Assembly (NCBI GenBank): GCA_963556195.1
Contig: OY744525.1
Coordinates: 77,349,844 to 77,413,843, forward strand
Length of the DNA stretch: 64,000 nt
DNA from: Sepiola atlantica
Lineage: Eukaryota > Mollusca > Cephalopoda > Sepiida > Sepiolidae
Reading direction: 5' to 3'
The translations under genes and the position numbers were made by a program. Below, one piece after another: positions 11,177-24,239 of this stretch (its first letter is position 1; each line of letters begins with the position of its first letter). The notes beneath the pieces are model-generated. The model saw only the letters and a list, made by a program, of their open reading frames with translations, ran no database searches and was not told where the DNA came from.

Positions 11177-12800
11177 GGGGAGAGAGAGAGAAAGAGAGAG
11201 AGAGAGAAATAGCTATTTGTATGCAGTTTACTTAATCCACTTTACAATACTTTTGAACAGTTGTATTTCATACTAAAGTCTGAATAGAAAGAAATTTCTT
11301 GCTCGACTTAAAGTTTTAAGACAAAAGTAAGTTGCATGGTTCTGTTGTGCTTTTAAACCAAAGAAAAACGGCAAATTTTTAACACACCACTGTAGTATAA
11401 AAAACTAAATTTAGTATAAATCAGTATGTACATATTGATGTTTTTATTGATTTGATACAAGTACTAGAGACGAGTGTTTCGGAGTTCATAGTTTCAATCA
11501 CAAGAATGAGAAATATTTCAAAAAAACATTACTAACTTATATTTTTAAAGTGTATGTGTAATCAAATTTTTAATAATTATTCCTTATTATAGAAAATAGA
11601 TATGTAATGGGATTGGAATGAGAAAATACATCTTCCATGCAATCGATAAAGACATTGGGATCCTTAACCCCCCCCCCCCCGATTAACTATCACCTTTCTC
11701 ATTATCAGTTTCCAAAAAATATAGATGGAATCCTGTATTCCTTGTCAGAGCATGTTGCATGTGGTTCTTGGTCCTATTGGACTCATGCTCTATTAAGAGG
11801 TAGATTCTTAGCTAGTTGAGTAAATGAGTCCTGTCCCTTCTTTATTTTTGGGGGTAATAGAGTTCCTCCAAGATGCTCATTCGCCACTTTTATTTTGATC
11901 TTGGCTTTCCCAGTTGTTTCTTGTCTTGGAAGAACACCATCCACTCCCAAACTTCATCCCTATTTCATTTCCTCACAATGGCGAGGATAAAAGTGTTTTG
12001 AGTTAGTACATTACGGAAGTTTGTTTTGAATATTTTGTATGCTGTTAATTGTTGGTGAAGGGAGCTGGCATGTAAGGCCCCAAGAGGTTGTTGTCCTTAG
12101 AGACATGTGTTGTGTATTAATTTAGGATACTAAAAAGTGTTATGGCTATGGAGACATGAATATTGCTGTAAATTCTAAGGATAGAGGCAATATTTGCTCA
12201 TTATGAGAAACATGTCTTGTAGATGAATCGAGGATGGTAAAAATGCAATGCGTATGAATCAGCAAGTTACAATATTTTGACTCACATAATTCTGTTTTTC
12301 TGGTATTGGTTTCCCCAATAAATCAGGTATGTGTAAGACAAATCATATGAAAGTTGCCACATCTTTAATGAAAGTTGTTATATAGACATAGCACGTCATG
12401 TCATTAGTCTGTGTCAGTATCCACTTTACCACACCCACCACCACCTGTCATTGAGGATGAGTAACAGAAATGTATAGGCTGCTTCACAAATTTTGTCATT
12501 TGAAACATCATACCTACTCCATCAGCAACCCAAACATGATTCCAAGAGAAAAATGGCTTCTCCTCAAGTGTTAACTGATAATAGCATGTTGAAAAATAAA
12601 CAATGTTTAGACCTCAACAGAAATTTGACAGTCTATATAAGAAATGATTGAGCCAATGAATACCTTCTACCCTTTCCACTCTTTCATTTAATGCATCTTC
12701 CAGAGTTATCTTTCTTGGATCGATCAGTCATCAGTCATCCAGTGATAAGCTGTTAATTTGGGTTGCTAACATACAACCACTAAGAGCTTGTTTATTTTGT
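10920..12800. other. No gene seen between the two LINEs
   Basis: Apart from the 11.1 kb microsatellite there is a poly-C run (11669-11682) and a somewhat GC-richer block at 11640-12000 with broken frames, probably TE debris. Confidence 0.45.
11093..11208. repeat. (TA)n followed by (GA)n microsatellite
   Basis: (TA)n with one GTATA break, then GA/AG repeats with a GGGG interruption. Confidence 0.98.
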
Positions 12801-12805
12801 TAATG

Positions 12806-14580
12806 AAGGGTAGCCACTTATCAAGGTCCGTGAGCCACTCGAGGATAAGGGTTAAAAAGATCGTCAGTTGGATGATAGGTGCCGCCACAAGAGGACCAGA
12901 AACAATGGGTGGAAAGGGCAGAAGATTACGTAGAGGAATTAATTGTCCAAAGGGACGGTTCATCAAGTATTTGTTTACATTTTAGACTTGAAGACGACCA
13001 TACTGTAGTCGGTTGAAAAGCAGACTCATGGTATCTTGTTTCACAGATAGGATATTCTAAGAAAGAAACTTTGTTCATGGAAGTTCCAGTTGTTTTTGGT
13101 AAAGAGAGAGAGAAAGAAAAGTTCTTTGCAGTGGTTGTAGCTATATGAGTTCCTGTTGTGAATGTTTTACAGGGTACCAGGGATCGGAGCTCAGTTGAGC
13201 ACCTACTATAAACATAATGATACTCTTCTGTGTAAAAGAGCCTGTAGGGTTGAGAAAAGATCATCCCCCACCAGATTGTAAAGTCGATTTTGTAATCTAT
13301 CAAGACAAAAAAGAGTACTCAGCACCTCCCTTAGATATGACAGCAGTACTCTATTTTAGGAAGTATCTGGCTCTTATATAGGTTGAGGATTGCATCAGGA
13401 GTGAAGTACTTCCCACAGGGGTAGAATGATTCAACCATTTTTCCAGCAACCTTAGCAACAGATTTGATGTAAATCTTCTATTTCAGGTCTGGGGTAAAAG
13501 TCAGTCCTAGAAGCTTATCAAAGAAGGGGGATTTTCTGAGGAGAGTGCCATTCATTTCGACTGGGAAGAAGCGAGGATCTGAGTATTGTTTGGTGGTGAA
13601 AAGAGACCAGCTTTGTTTTAGAGGCATTAAAATTAACAAGCCACTTTTTCCCTATTGCAACATGTGCCCCAAGTCAGAAGAGAGAGAGAGAGTCAAAAAG
13701 ATCTTGATCATCAATGCTCTTCGAAGTTCTGCCATAAATAGTTGTGTCGTCTGCGTAGATGTCAACAAATGATCTCAGAATGTAATTTAGTTGATCATCT
13801 ATGAAAATCGGGAAGAGGGTTGGGCCCAGAATGTATCCGTTAGACATGCCAGCATTGATGCTATGTGCTTTGGACTTTTGACTGTAAACAACAGCTTTTA
13901 TGGAACCTATCAAAGAGAAAGGATTTGATGGTTAAGAGGACATTTCCAGATATTTCATAGCTAACAAGCTTGTGAAGCAAACCTTTGTGCCAAACCCTAT
14001 CAAAGGCCTTTGATGTATCAAGAGCTATCACTCGAGAAACTAAGCTCCTATCAATAGATTCACTGATCCTGTGCAATATCACAGTTAACATGTCAGCTGT
14101 TGATCTTGCAGGACGTAATCCATATTGCTTGCCACTAAGAAGATTGTTTTCACTGAGATGGTTGACAACTACTTGATTTATTACAGATTGAAGCAACTTA
14201 CTCATGATGCACAGGAGACTAATCAATCTGTACTGTGATGCAGAGGACCGCTATCCAGTACTTTTAAATACCGAGCAGACCAACAAAGTGTTCCAGGGTG
14301 ATGGAAAGTATTTCTCCTTTAAACAACTATTGAACAGCTTTGTAAGGATAGGAGCTATTTCGGGTTTGAGTTTCTTGAGTACTAGGACCAGAATGTTGTC
14401 ACGACCAGTTGCCTTGTTGGCATAGGGGTTCTTGATAAGTTTGGCAACATCATGGACAGTTATTCAGATGTCGCTTAGAGTTTTTTTGGTCATGGAGGGG
14501 AATTCTTGGGGCAGGATGGAATTTGCTGCTGAGATCACCTCTCGTCCATTAATGATGGTTGGGATAGAAAATTGTTTAAT
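12806..14580 (-). pseudogene. Non-LTR retrotransposon RT copy (same family as 43-45.9 kb), 5'-truncated
   Basis: Reverse-strand frames give the reverse transcriptase: KQYGLRPARSTADML (14140-14100), the palm motif ALDTSKAFDRVWHKGL (14030-13985), a degraded PQGS box (NAGMSNGYILGPTLF, near 13830) and an intact catalytic YADDTT (about 13765). The thumb and C-terminal remnants continue to 12806. The DNA from 12806 to 13140 matches 42995-43320 closely (same GAGAGAGAG tract and 'ACTTGAAGACGACCAT'), so both are copies of one family and share the 3' end. Stops and frameshifts break the ORF; no endonuclease remains. Confidence 0.85.
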
Positions 14581-14981
14581 TGAGAGAAGAAAAAAACTAA
14601 CTATAAAATACCAAAATAAAATTCACCTTATATCATATTTTCTTCATTTCATTGTAATGAAAAAATATTTGCCCTGAATTCTTAATTTAGCAATTTTCTT
14701 GAATCTCAATGGCAATAACACGTTTTAATATACACACAATACATATTTTCTTATAAATCTTTCGTATTAAATTTCTTTAATGTTAAATTCAAGGTGAATT
14801 TGGACAGGTGCTGGGCTATTGTATCCTCTTCTGTGTAAACTTCTACTACCCTTTCTCTACATGGCAACTGAAACATGCTTGTTATATTTTTTGCCAAATT
14901 AATTGCATTGAATTAAAAAAACAAAATATATATTATATATGTTTTAGTTTGGATGATGTAAAACAATTTTCTCAAATATTC

Positions 14982-14982
<1 letters not shown>

Positions 14983-15032
<50 letters not shown>
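14983..15032. repeat. (TA)n microsatellite
   Basis: Immediately precedes the TE tail at 15.04 kb. Confidence 0.97.
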
Positions 15033-15033
<1 letters not shown>

Positions 15034-15039
15034 TAGAAG

Positions 15040-15350
15040 AATACTCACCTCAAGACGGGTAAAATTAATGCCTTGAACAGAACTGTTTTGAACCACTTAT
15101 TCCAATTTTGATCAAAATCCATTACAAGATTTTGATTCGAGAAAATGTCTAAAATTTAAGGCTTAAGGGGTCTTAATAAGAAATTGAAATTCAGGGAAGC
15201 TTGCTTAATTGGTGTCGAATGACTATGGATCAAATTTAATGCAAATCGGATATATTCGAATTTTCAAATAGAAGTTTGTATCCATATTATACCCACTAAA
15301 CCTTTTAAAATACTCAAAAAAGAACTACGGGAATATTGATTAATTGATGT
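15040..15350 (+). repeat. Non-coding TE tail-like sequence
   Basis: Repeated phrases of the type TTTGATCAAAATCCATTAC and GATCAAATTTAATGCAAATCGGATATATTC resemble the 3' non-coding region of elements also seen at 57.75-58.15 kb. It starts right after a (TA)n tract. No coding. Confidence 0.4.
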
Positions 15351-15354
15351 CTAA

Positions 15355-15730
15355 TACCTTCTTCTTCTATTCATTTAATATCACTTTTCCCTTGTTCAGG
15401 GTTCAGACGTTTTCTGATATTATGCAAGCTCACTCTCCAGTTCTCACAGTTCAACAGATTAACTGTCTCCAAATTCTTCTTTGTGCGGCCTTGTCTAATC
15501 ACTTACTTCCAAGTTATCCTTGACTAGCCAACCTTCCTGCGATTTAAGACATCCAGGAGGATGAACATTCCACGTGGCCATATCAGCGTAATCGATTCAT
15601 CCTTAGGATAACCTCTGTGCTGGGCAAATGTAGTGCTTTCAGCAAATCCTCTGACCTGATGTGTTGAGTTTTGTCAGATTTCACATTGCAGATCCATCTG
15701 ATCATTGATATGTCATTGCACTACAATTGT
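15355..15730. repeat. Unclassified GC-richer block, LINE-like flavour
   Basis: Less AT-rich sequence with broken frames only; reverse reading has no recognisable domain. Likely TE debris. Confidence 0.3.
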
Positions 15731-16369
15731 TAAAATTTTACAAAAATCAGAGGTATCTGAATTTTCATGAAGAGCTTCTATCCTCTTTTTACCTCCTTGG
15801 TATAAAATTAAATATAGCCCACTTATGCAGAGCAGCTGTTTTCCAAAATTTATAATGATTGGTTAATTAGTTTAAAATTTAATCCTGTACATACATATAA
15901 ACATATTAACATACCTAAGTTAATATAGATAGAGATATATTAGCTGACCCAACGGTTCCCAGGATTTTGTGGCTTTGTTTAAAATAAACAGTTTATAAAA
16001 ATATTAATATTTTTAAATCTAACGGACATCTGTACAAAATTAATTAGAAATGTTTCTTGGCAAGTGCAAGGTGAATTTGAAAAATCCGAGATGTTGCTTG
16101 ATATATTGCTGAAGTAGACATTTAAAGCCGCTGCCATGAGGCATCTATGGTGTATGCTGTGTGCAAATTTGATTATTGTGGCCTTAGTAAACTTAACATT
16201 ATAATTAAATTCAAGCATATGCGAAACTAGAGTCTTTTTGGTATTACCAAGTATAGGGTCACCACTTGATTCAGTTAGTGTTTGGTGGATGCCCTAACTT
16301 GGTGTGTAGTGCTATTAACAAATGAAGAACATGTTATGGGGTAATGATCACATCTCAGTGTGAGAGAAG

Positions 16370-19300
16370 AGGATCGTTTCGCAAATGTCCACAAAGCCAT
16401 CCCGGGCCATTGTGGCAGTCGTTTGGATGAGCCTTTCAAAAAATGTGCACACAGGTTTGAACACTTGTTCTTAATCTCTCTTCATACAGGGCTGCTGGTG
16501 TAGGGGAGATTCAAGGATCCTCTGATAATCTTGATAAGTGAATTCCTAAAGATGATACTCTCTTCATGAAGGAGTAGATTTTGTATGTTGGATAAGTGCA
16601 TTCAAAAGCATTACAGCTGTTGAAAGTTGGCAGGTATGTTTACCCTTCCTGCAAGATGTTACATGGAAGTCTGAAAGCAACAGACAGTTTAGAAGAAAGA
16701 AAGTCAATCTGTGGCTAGCCGAGAACTGACTATGGCAGAGTTTCTCACAGGCTTGAACATAGGGTATTGTGTCTGTGAGGACTGCAGGATAGTGTTCTAA
16801 CTGGGTCAGATAGGAATCAAAATGTTTTATTGCACCAGCACTAACTAATGCCTCAACTTCAAATGGTAGTCAGGAGGGCTGATAACCATGTAATCTTGCT
16901 GAGAAGTGTCCGCAGAGTAATAACTTCTCTACTCTGTCTGCATACATCAATGTGATAATACTGGGTTGTTTAATTGAATCATCGGTCACAATCCACAGCT
17001 GATTGGCAGGGAGGGCCATGTGGATAGTTTTCACTGACGTTAGATGTCTCTGAGCAGTAATGAAGGTCTCACATAAGTAGTCAAACTATTCTACTGCATT
17101 CCATGACTCTTTTCTCGCAAGGGCTTCATTTAGGGGACAGTGAGAGCAATTTGGGATAATGCAGTTTAGGACTTTATATACTCGAATAAAAGATTGTAGG
17201 CCCTTCATTGTATGGGGGCTTAGTATGAGCTAAGTGTTGCAATTATTTGGAGCCCTGCTAACAATGTTCCTTTAGACCAAATCGATCCCAGGATGAATGT
17301 TTGCTTAAAACATATTATTGTCTTAAACTGGCCTTAGACAGTGTGGTGAGGATTCTGTGACAGAGAAACGATAGGTCCTCTAAGCTGTTTCAACCACATT
17401 AAAGGTTGTAGGCAAGTTTTGCCATGTATCAATCCACCAGAAGGTCACCCAGCACTCTGCACATCAAATCCTCCAGAGCTGTCTCTGAGCCCGGTATGCC
17501 CATAACACATCTGATGTATACACACATACTTTTAAATGGGGGGTCACAACACTGCAGTACTATATAGAGTCCTTTGCCAGAGGAATCTGATAGAAAGTGC
17601 TGGTGAGGTCAGTTTTGATGATCCGTCACCACTGAGCTTATCTTCCTCTGAGTGATCAGTATTTTGCATAGTGGGTTGCTGTGGCTTCGAACAGCGACCG
17701 ACACTAGAAAATGCAGTGACCAGGTGATAGCCTCGACTATGTTTGTTGGCTAAGAAGGAAGAGTTTACATACTCTACAGCTACTCTGACAGCTTCAGATT
17801 GGGCGAATACACCAACACTTTCTAACTCGTTGAATTTGAGTAGTAAATCTTTAGAATTTGCCTTCACGAGTCCACCTCTGCACTGGTGTCATTATGTAAA
17901 GTCCATATTGATAGTTGTTTCAAAGTGATCGGCTGAGCTATTATACCGAGATAGGTTGCATCTGAATACATCAGAGAACTCAGCAGTTGTTGGAATTCTA
18001 TCTTTTTTTAGGTAGATATGTCATCATGGTCAAAGACTATTTAATGAGTGTCTTGTCTTTGCGGCATATGGTCAACACCAATTGGCATGTGCCGGGCCAG
18101 AGCCAGAAGTTGTTGCCAGTGTGAACATGGGTACCACTTAACAGAGATGTTGTGATCTCTGTATTTGTTGTGGCTCATTGGTTGTGTTTCCAAGCTGCAC
18201 CTTACCTCCCAAGCTCCTTGTAATTATAAGTTGTGGCCAAGTCTTGTCTGATACCTGGTGGCCTGAGACCCAACGAGGTTCAATAGAAAGTTTGTCATCC
18301 TCGTCGTCAGATACAAAGAGTTCCAAATACACACCAGGTCAAACCGTGGTTTGGCAATGGGGGGGGGGGGGGGATGCAAACTGTGAATATGTAAAATCCG
18401 TTTTATATTGGGTGATGATGTGGTTGAGCTGTGCCTGATCTGGGTGTCGCCAATCCAAGGCCTTCAAAGTAACATGTTGTACTCTCATTTTCAAAAGTAA
18501 AACCTGGTTTCCACAACCACATTGAGTGGAAAGGAGCCACCAGCTTGTCTAGCATACTGGGATATGTATATGATCCTTGTGTCTTGGTGCCTGATCATCA
18601 TCATCATCATCATATTCGATTTAATGTCCGGTTTACATGCTGGCATGTGCTGGAAGACTATTACATGCCAAACTATGTTATCCATGGCTCCACTGCTCAT
18701 GACGATCCTCACTTGAGAACATAGGAACTGTTCAGTATTCAATCGCTATGAGCCTGTTGTCAACCCATCATCAAGGTGTAACTCATCTAACGCTTCAGTT
18801 TTGTCTGAATCTTATCATCGAGGATACTTATAATTTAATGAGCTTTGACCATGTATTGTTCATCTGATTCAAGAAAGTAAGGGAACTGACTTAGAATAGT
18901 GGTTAGTGTTGGACTATTTCGCCTAATTATATAAAGGGCATATATTCCTCAGGTGGGTCTGCTGAGGTCTCCTAACATCACGATGTGGTGTAGCGAATGA
19001 TCAATTAATGCCCACTTTGTTACCTACCTCTGAGTAGAGAGTACAATGCTTGGGAGATTTCTGGCTTGATTGACGCCAACATGCACAATCTCAACTCCTG
19101 CCCATAGCATTGTTTGACTAACTTAGAGAGGGCTGGGTGGAGCAGACAAAGCTATGTGAGGACTATTAAATTCTCCAGTGTGGGTGTAACTTCCTTGTCT
19201 TCCATAGGTGCCTTATGCGAGTGTCAATACATAGCAAGGAGTCCTCAATGAAAGCTGACAGACTAAGGAAAACATCTTCCAGGTGCTCATTCAGCTCCAA

Positions 19301-19400
19301 GCTTACGGAGTCAAAATCCAAGAAGTGAAAACTACTAGTCTGGAAGCCATAATTTTGTTTTATGATCTGCAAAACGTTTGCCAATTATATGTAAGATGTA
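16370..19400 (-). pseudogene. Gypsy-like LTR retrotransposon pol (RT and RNase H), decayed
   Basis: Reverse-strand reading gives, in order from 18000 down: a pre-RT linker (FSDVFRCNLSRYN, 17990-17950), a conserved N-terminal RT block (FNELESVGVF, VEYVNSSFLANK, GYHLVTAFSSVGR, 17840-17690), the RT palm motif [19 protein letters not shown] (17615-17560), a degraded catalytic region, a connection block (KGLQSFI, 17205-17185) and an RNase H remnant with QLWIVTDDS (17000-16975), ALVSAGAIKHFDSY (16860-16815) and VLTDT (16790-16775). Sequence from 18000 to 19400 is probably the gag/protease part but I see no clear active site. No flanking LTR pair was found. The coding is broken by many stops and by a short repeat insertion at 18590-18700. 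Confidence 0.75.
18590..18700 (+). repeat. (TCA)n plus 'GTCCGGTTTACATGCTGGCATG' cephalopod repeat inside the Gypsy remnant
   Basis: A (TCA)7 run is followed by a phrase 'TTAATGTCCGGTTTACATG' and 'GCTGGCATGTGCTGG' that recurs widely in cephalopod DNA next to CAT triplets (established from general experience of such genomes). It interrupts the Gypsy frame. Confidence 0.5.
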
Positions 19401-19641
19401 ACAATGGCGCTCCATGACATACCACAACAGCAATTTTCAATCTGTCCCAACATCATCTTGATGATATGATTTTTTGGTATGAGCATCTGGTATTTGCCCA
19501 CTAGGATACTTCAAGTGCCGTAACTCGATATGACTAACCTGTTGAGTAATGTAGTTTCAAAATATATGTGATTATATGGGTCTATCTTCAAAACATGAGG
19601 AGGTAGGAGGAATTTGTGAACAAACATGCAGAAACTACAAC

Positions 19642-19687
19642 TATATATATATATATATATATAGATAGATAGATAGATAGATAGATA
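19642..19687. repeat. (TA)n plus (GATA)n microsatellite
   Basis: TA units followed by six GATA units. Confidence 0.97.
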
Positions 19688-19920
19688 TGTTTAATGAGCT
19701 TAAATAAAAAATCAATAATTGTTAATCCCTCACTTTGTGTTCGTCATACGTGGTGGCTATCTCTGCAGCTATATCACTAATATTGAGACCCCCCCCCCCC
19801 TTATAAACATTAGTACTGTAACATAGATCGCCATATAATGTGATATGATCTCAGCCAGGAGTGATCAACGTCTGAATTCCTTAATGATTCTCCATATTCA
19901 CAGGAACTGACTAGATCATC

Positions 19921-19980
19921 TAGGTCACAATCCACAGCTGATTGGCAGGGAGGGCTATGTGGATAGTTTTCACTGACGAA
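19921..19980 (-). repeat. Second copy of a 55-bp piece of the Gypsy RNase H region
   Basis: The stretch 'TCACAATCCACAGCTGATTG' and the following ~35 bp repeats 16986-17040 with one difference (T for C in GGGCTATGTGG). It lies outside the main Gypsy remnant and the similarity stops abruptly on both sides. Confidence 0.85.
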
Positions 19981-19989
19981 AGGATCGAT

Positions 19990-21130
19990 TTATAAAACCT
20001 CCCCATGAAAGCCTGATGTGATACAAAGTCAAGCTTAATGTGGGGAAGGCTATGAGCAGGACAAGGATACCCAAGGCCAGTATTAATGTCAGTCTAAAAG
20101 TTATGATTTAAGATATGTACAATTGAAAAAAAAACTGAATATTTATCATTTCCACTTTTAATCTCTGTGATTATTTGTCATTTTTATTTTCAGAAATAAA
20201 AAATTCTGAGGTTTTCATTAAAATTCATAGCAAAGTGACTTTTCTACAGTATAGTATAATTTAATACGTAACCTAAATCTCCAATCCTGGTAAGTAAATA
20301 AGCAAAAAAAAAACTCTTTATATTTTAATACTTGGATCGATTTATATTCAGTAATTAAGTGTACACCAATGTTTATGATACATTCTATAGAATTTAATTT
20401 GTGAATATTTCCAAAATAAAATCAAAATCTGGTAGCACTTCGGACCAACTCTTTCAAATTTTCGTGAGCAAATTTAAAAAAAAAAATTTCTTCAGTTTAA
20501 TATCACTTAACCACTAAAGTTCATGCTTATCAGGAAAATATTGTAATACTTTTCAAAGTTTTAGAGGGTGCTTTCGTTTTCAATATTAATCTGTATATAT
20601 TTATAAAGTTACTGTGAGATTAAAATGCCAAATTCATATTCACAGTAGAGGAACAATAGCTTTCTAATATACTTATCATATGTATGCAATCAACGTTGTA
20701 ATTGTAACTAATTTACATATTACTTTACAAAAGGACATTTGATTAATTCACTATTCGTTTTTATTGTTTTCTAATTCAATGATTGTTTTCATTTTTATAT
20801 AACACATAGTTCTATTTACAAATATTTTTATATCGTGGATAAAGACTTTGCATTTTGGGTGAAAAGAATCTTTGCTGTCATTTCCAGTTAATTTACTTCT
20901 TAGTGGTTGCGATTCAAGATTGCCACAATTTTCTCAGGCAATGCTGAGACATGGGTCCTGGAAGTTCATTAAAAAATGAGATTGCGTGTAAGGAAGACAA
21001 GTATAGATTTTTACATTTTTATCACAACACCAGACTTTCTACTACTACTACTACTACTACTACCGATTTAGGAGTAAATGGATCATTTTACGATGAAATA
21101 AGTTGAAAATATTTACAGCCTGTAAGGGCT
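19990..21130. other. AT-rich stretch, no gene seen
   Basis: Contains an (ACT)n run at 21040-21063; no coding signal. Confidence 0.5.
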
Positions 21131-21134
21131 CATT

Positions 21135-21640
21135 TGTTGTAATATTTTAGTTCTTTGTTTGCATAATTTAGGAATTGTGTTCTTTGCTTGCAAAATGTGG
21201 TAAAAGATAAGCTGAAATAGAAATATATCAAAGAATCTACACAAGACATGTATTAAAATAATAATATAAAAAATGTCTTGCAAACAAAGTGTGTTTGTGG
21301 CTTAATTAAAAGACCAACTTATCTGATGCTGTCCGTTTAAGCATGACAGCATTGCAAAAGAAATTATCTGATACTCTCCATTAAAATGTGACAGCATTTG
21401 TGAAAGGACTTTTGTTTTAACGTCACAAAGACGTCCCTGTAAATGCATCCTGCCCGAACAAAGACTAACTTAAAAGAATACGAGAATTGGGCTTTTCGCT
21501 TTTATCACACCAAAATTAAGTGGCTGATGATTGGTCAAAGGGGATTGTCTTGCTCAATCAAATGGGGCTATTTTAGAAGACAAGGGACATAATTTATTAA
21601 CACAATAGACAAGGTGAGATAATCTAACATCAGGTGTGGC
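21135..21640 (+). repeat. Modular dispersed repeat: module C then module B
   Basis: Module C (21140-21300: TTCTTTGTTTGC..., GATAAGCTGAAAT, AAACAAAGTGTGTTTG) recurs at 24541-24685. Module B (21311-21640: TTTTCGCTTTTATCACACCAAAATTAAG, TTGGTCAAAG, AATCAAATGGGG) recurs at 29890-30170. Only here are the two joined. Confidence 0.75.
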
Positions 21641-21739
21641 AACTACAATGTGCTTTGTGACCTATTCTTCACACTAACTCAGTAGAGAGGACTTCTCTGA
21701 AAACTCTGAGAAGCTGTACCTGAGATGATTTCGGAAAAC

Positions 21740-22140
21740 TTTTTTTTTCAGTTCGGGTCGCTGCATCGTGGAACAAGCTTCCAAAAGCTGTGGTCAGCCT
21801 GCAGACGTCAAAGCAGTTCAAGGCAGCATTGAATGATTACCCATAACTTGAGTAGCGGAGGATACAAGAAGACCCAATTCTAGCATACAACATCATCAGC
21901 AGAAATTTAAATCTGCCTTTCAAGAAGTTTTTCACCCCAGCACTGTCGTGGTGTTTATGGAACCCAGCAAAAGATGTACCGTCAGCGCTTTCGTCTCAAT
22001 AGAAGAATGGTAGCATTCTCTGTTGGTGGAACAGCTTACCAGAGAAGGTAGTGACGATGTCTATCAGATCCAGGTTTAAAGTCGCCTTGGACAAACTAAC
22101 AACCTTCTTACATACTTTTTATACTCTTTCAGCCAACAAA
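21740..22140 (+). pseudogene. LINE C-terminal tail remnant(s)
   Basis: Two in-register blocks typical of the very end of CR1-like reverse transcriptase proteins are visible: VRVAASWNKLPKAVV with KQFKAALNDYP (21752-21845), and YRQRFRLNRRMVAFS (21979-22022) followed after a frameshift by WNSLPEKVV and RFKVALDKL (22030-22100). The first may belong to a second element. No catalytic domain remains. Confidence 0.55.
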
Positions 22141-22609
22141 AAAAATGCATGTTATTAAAGGAACTCAAAGTTACAATATTTGTGATTACGACATTAAATT
22201 GTACAGAATATTTTGGTTTAATAGAAACACGTAACAGACTATTCTAATGTTTCAAGCATTATTTTAGTCAATCTACAATGAATGTAAGTTTGTGTTAGTG
22301 TATATGTTTATGCCAATTATCAAGCTTGAATAGCGGAAACAAAATAAATTGTTTGCATCCATTAAAACATCTCTAGAGTCTATGAGAGCCTCTGCCTCTT
22401 TCAAAACTTTGAAATATTTCATTTAATAATGCACTTTTCAGAAATGTTTTTTTTATTTGTGTGCTTTTTTAAAAATCAATTTATTGTTGAGTGATTGTTT
22501 GTTGAGAGTGCCATTTTGCTGAGTTGCCCGAGTCTGTATGTATGTGACTTGAATAAGAAAAGGGTCACCATGAGTTCGAAGGAAAACACCAACGTCTTCT
22601 CTACAATAA

Positions 22610-23110
22610 TATCATCATCATTAGATTTATTTTTAACAGGCCTTTGATTAGTCCTCTATAAGAGTGCGGGGCATGTCTGTCAGTCATGATCAAAGTCCGC
22701 TATTCTCAGGGCCGTACGGTCGTATTCACACAGCTCATCCCAAGAAAGCTTTGGCCTTTAAGCCTGCCAACTGGATGTGATAGACATGTCTCTGACCTGG
22801 GAGATCCAGCTGGATATGCCTTTAACTGGAACAAGAATACAGGAACGTAGAAATGTGAGTTGAGTTACTTGGTCGGCAGGCATAAAGGTAATATAATTCC
22901 AGTTGATCTTAAGTGTAATCCTGTCCCTCAACACCATGATGATGACGAGGAGAGACAGATAATGCCAGTCTGTCTACATTGAACTCTCGACTAGAACTGT
23001 TTTGTATTTGCCTGGGAAAATAGCTGGGCGGAACTTAGTAGGCTTCCAGTGCATATGTCAGTGATGTGCTAATCGCTTGTGTATTAATATGCCGACCAGA
23101 CTACAACTCG
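22610..23110. repeat. Unclassified GC-richer repeat-like block
   Basis: Composition contrasts with the AT-rich flanks; starts with ATCATCATCATT. Short broken frames only; I do not recognise a protein. Probably an old mobile element. Confidence 0.35.
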
Positions 23111-23214
23111 AATAAGTACAATATATTGCGCGTACATATAAACAAAATATATCTCTCATGCAACTGCTACAAGTTGTATGATTTAAATGGTTGAATAATT
23201 TTTTTTTAGTTTTT

Positions 23215-23355
23215 CACACTTTTTTGTACACAGATAAAGTATATTTCAGTCCATGTGTATTTTTTTCCTTTTACACGGATAACAGGAATCTTCTTGTTGT
23301 TTTAACTGGCAAAGTATATTCGAGTCCATGTGTATTTTTATTTTAAGTGTGTGAC
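23215..23355 (+). repeat. Degenerate ~70-bp tandem units
   Basis: AAAGTATATTTCAGTCCATGTGTATTTTT and AAAGTATATTCGAGTCCATGTGTATTTTT, with GATAACAGGAATC between; same family as 24.27-24.42 kb. Confidence 0.7.
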
Positions 23356-24239
23356 ATAATCCTAAAATTAGATTTTAATTTAAGTATATAGCATTAAACA
23401 ATGTAAGATATTATCGAGCGAAGATATATTTTTTTTTTAAAAATATTATTTTGTTTCCCAGCTTGAGAAATAGTAGAAAAAAAAAGAGATATCGCTGAGC
23501 GGGTATATATATTCTTTTTTCATTTTCAGACTTTCTTTGTTCATCTGCTTGAGATGCGCAAAGATAAATATAGAATGGGGGTGGAGCGAGAGTGTATGTT
23601 TCAGTCACTGTCCCCTTCCCACTTTTGAGTCTTAAGAATGGGACCCTTGAGACGAAGGGATTGGTCGTCTTGCTATTTTAGTGAAGGTCGCATGTACTCC
23701 GCGACCCGTCTTCCCTACCCCAATCCAGTTCAATACCAACTGCTGAACGAATAAGAAAAAAAAAAAAGAGGAAGAAAAAAGGAAAAACCTGTTAAACAAA
23801 AAAATCTACTCCAGGTTTGGGAGCGAACGGATGTGACATTGGTTGCTCCAGAAAATCACGACAGAAGAAAACACTTGGAACGGACGCCGTGCAAATCACT
23901 GCATATTGGAAACTGCAAAACTGTCTGGACGTCGACACAAAGAGAACTCTCAAGACATATCCTGTTAAGTGTCAAAGGCATACCGAAGAACAGTCGGCTA
24001 ATGAGATAGCCAAAGCATTCTAAGTCGATAAGAACTTTTGGGGGCTTTTTCCCTGCAACCAATAACAATACCCCAACGACAACTACCCACAACTGCTTGA
24101 GGATTTGTTGTCTGTCTCTTCATTTTTACAGGTGTTGTGAGAAAAAGTCCCATTTCTCCTCTTGTTCGGTGTGCATACATATTTGAGCCTGAGGACCTTA
24201 ATCCTTTTATTTTCTTTTGTTGTGTGACCGTTGTGTCAT

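Noticed and set aside
17743..18742. Forward frames over the Gypsy-like region
   Set aside because: The recognisable reverse transcriptase reads on the other strand.
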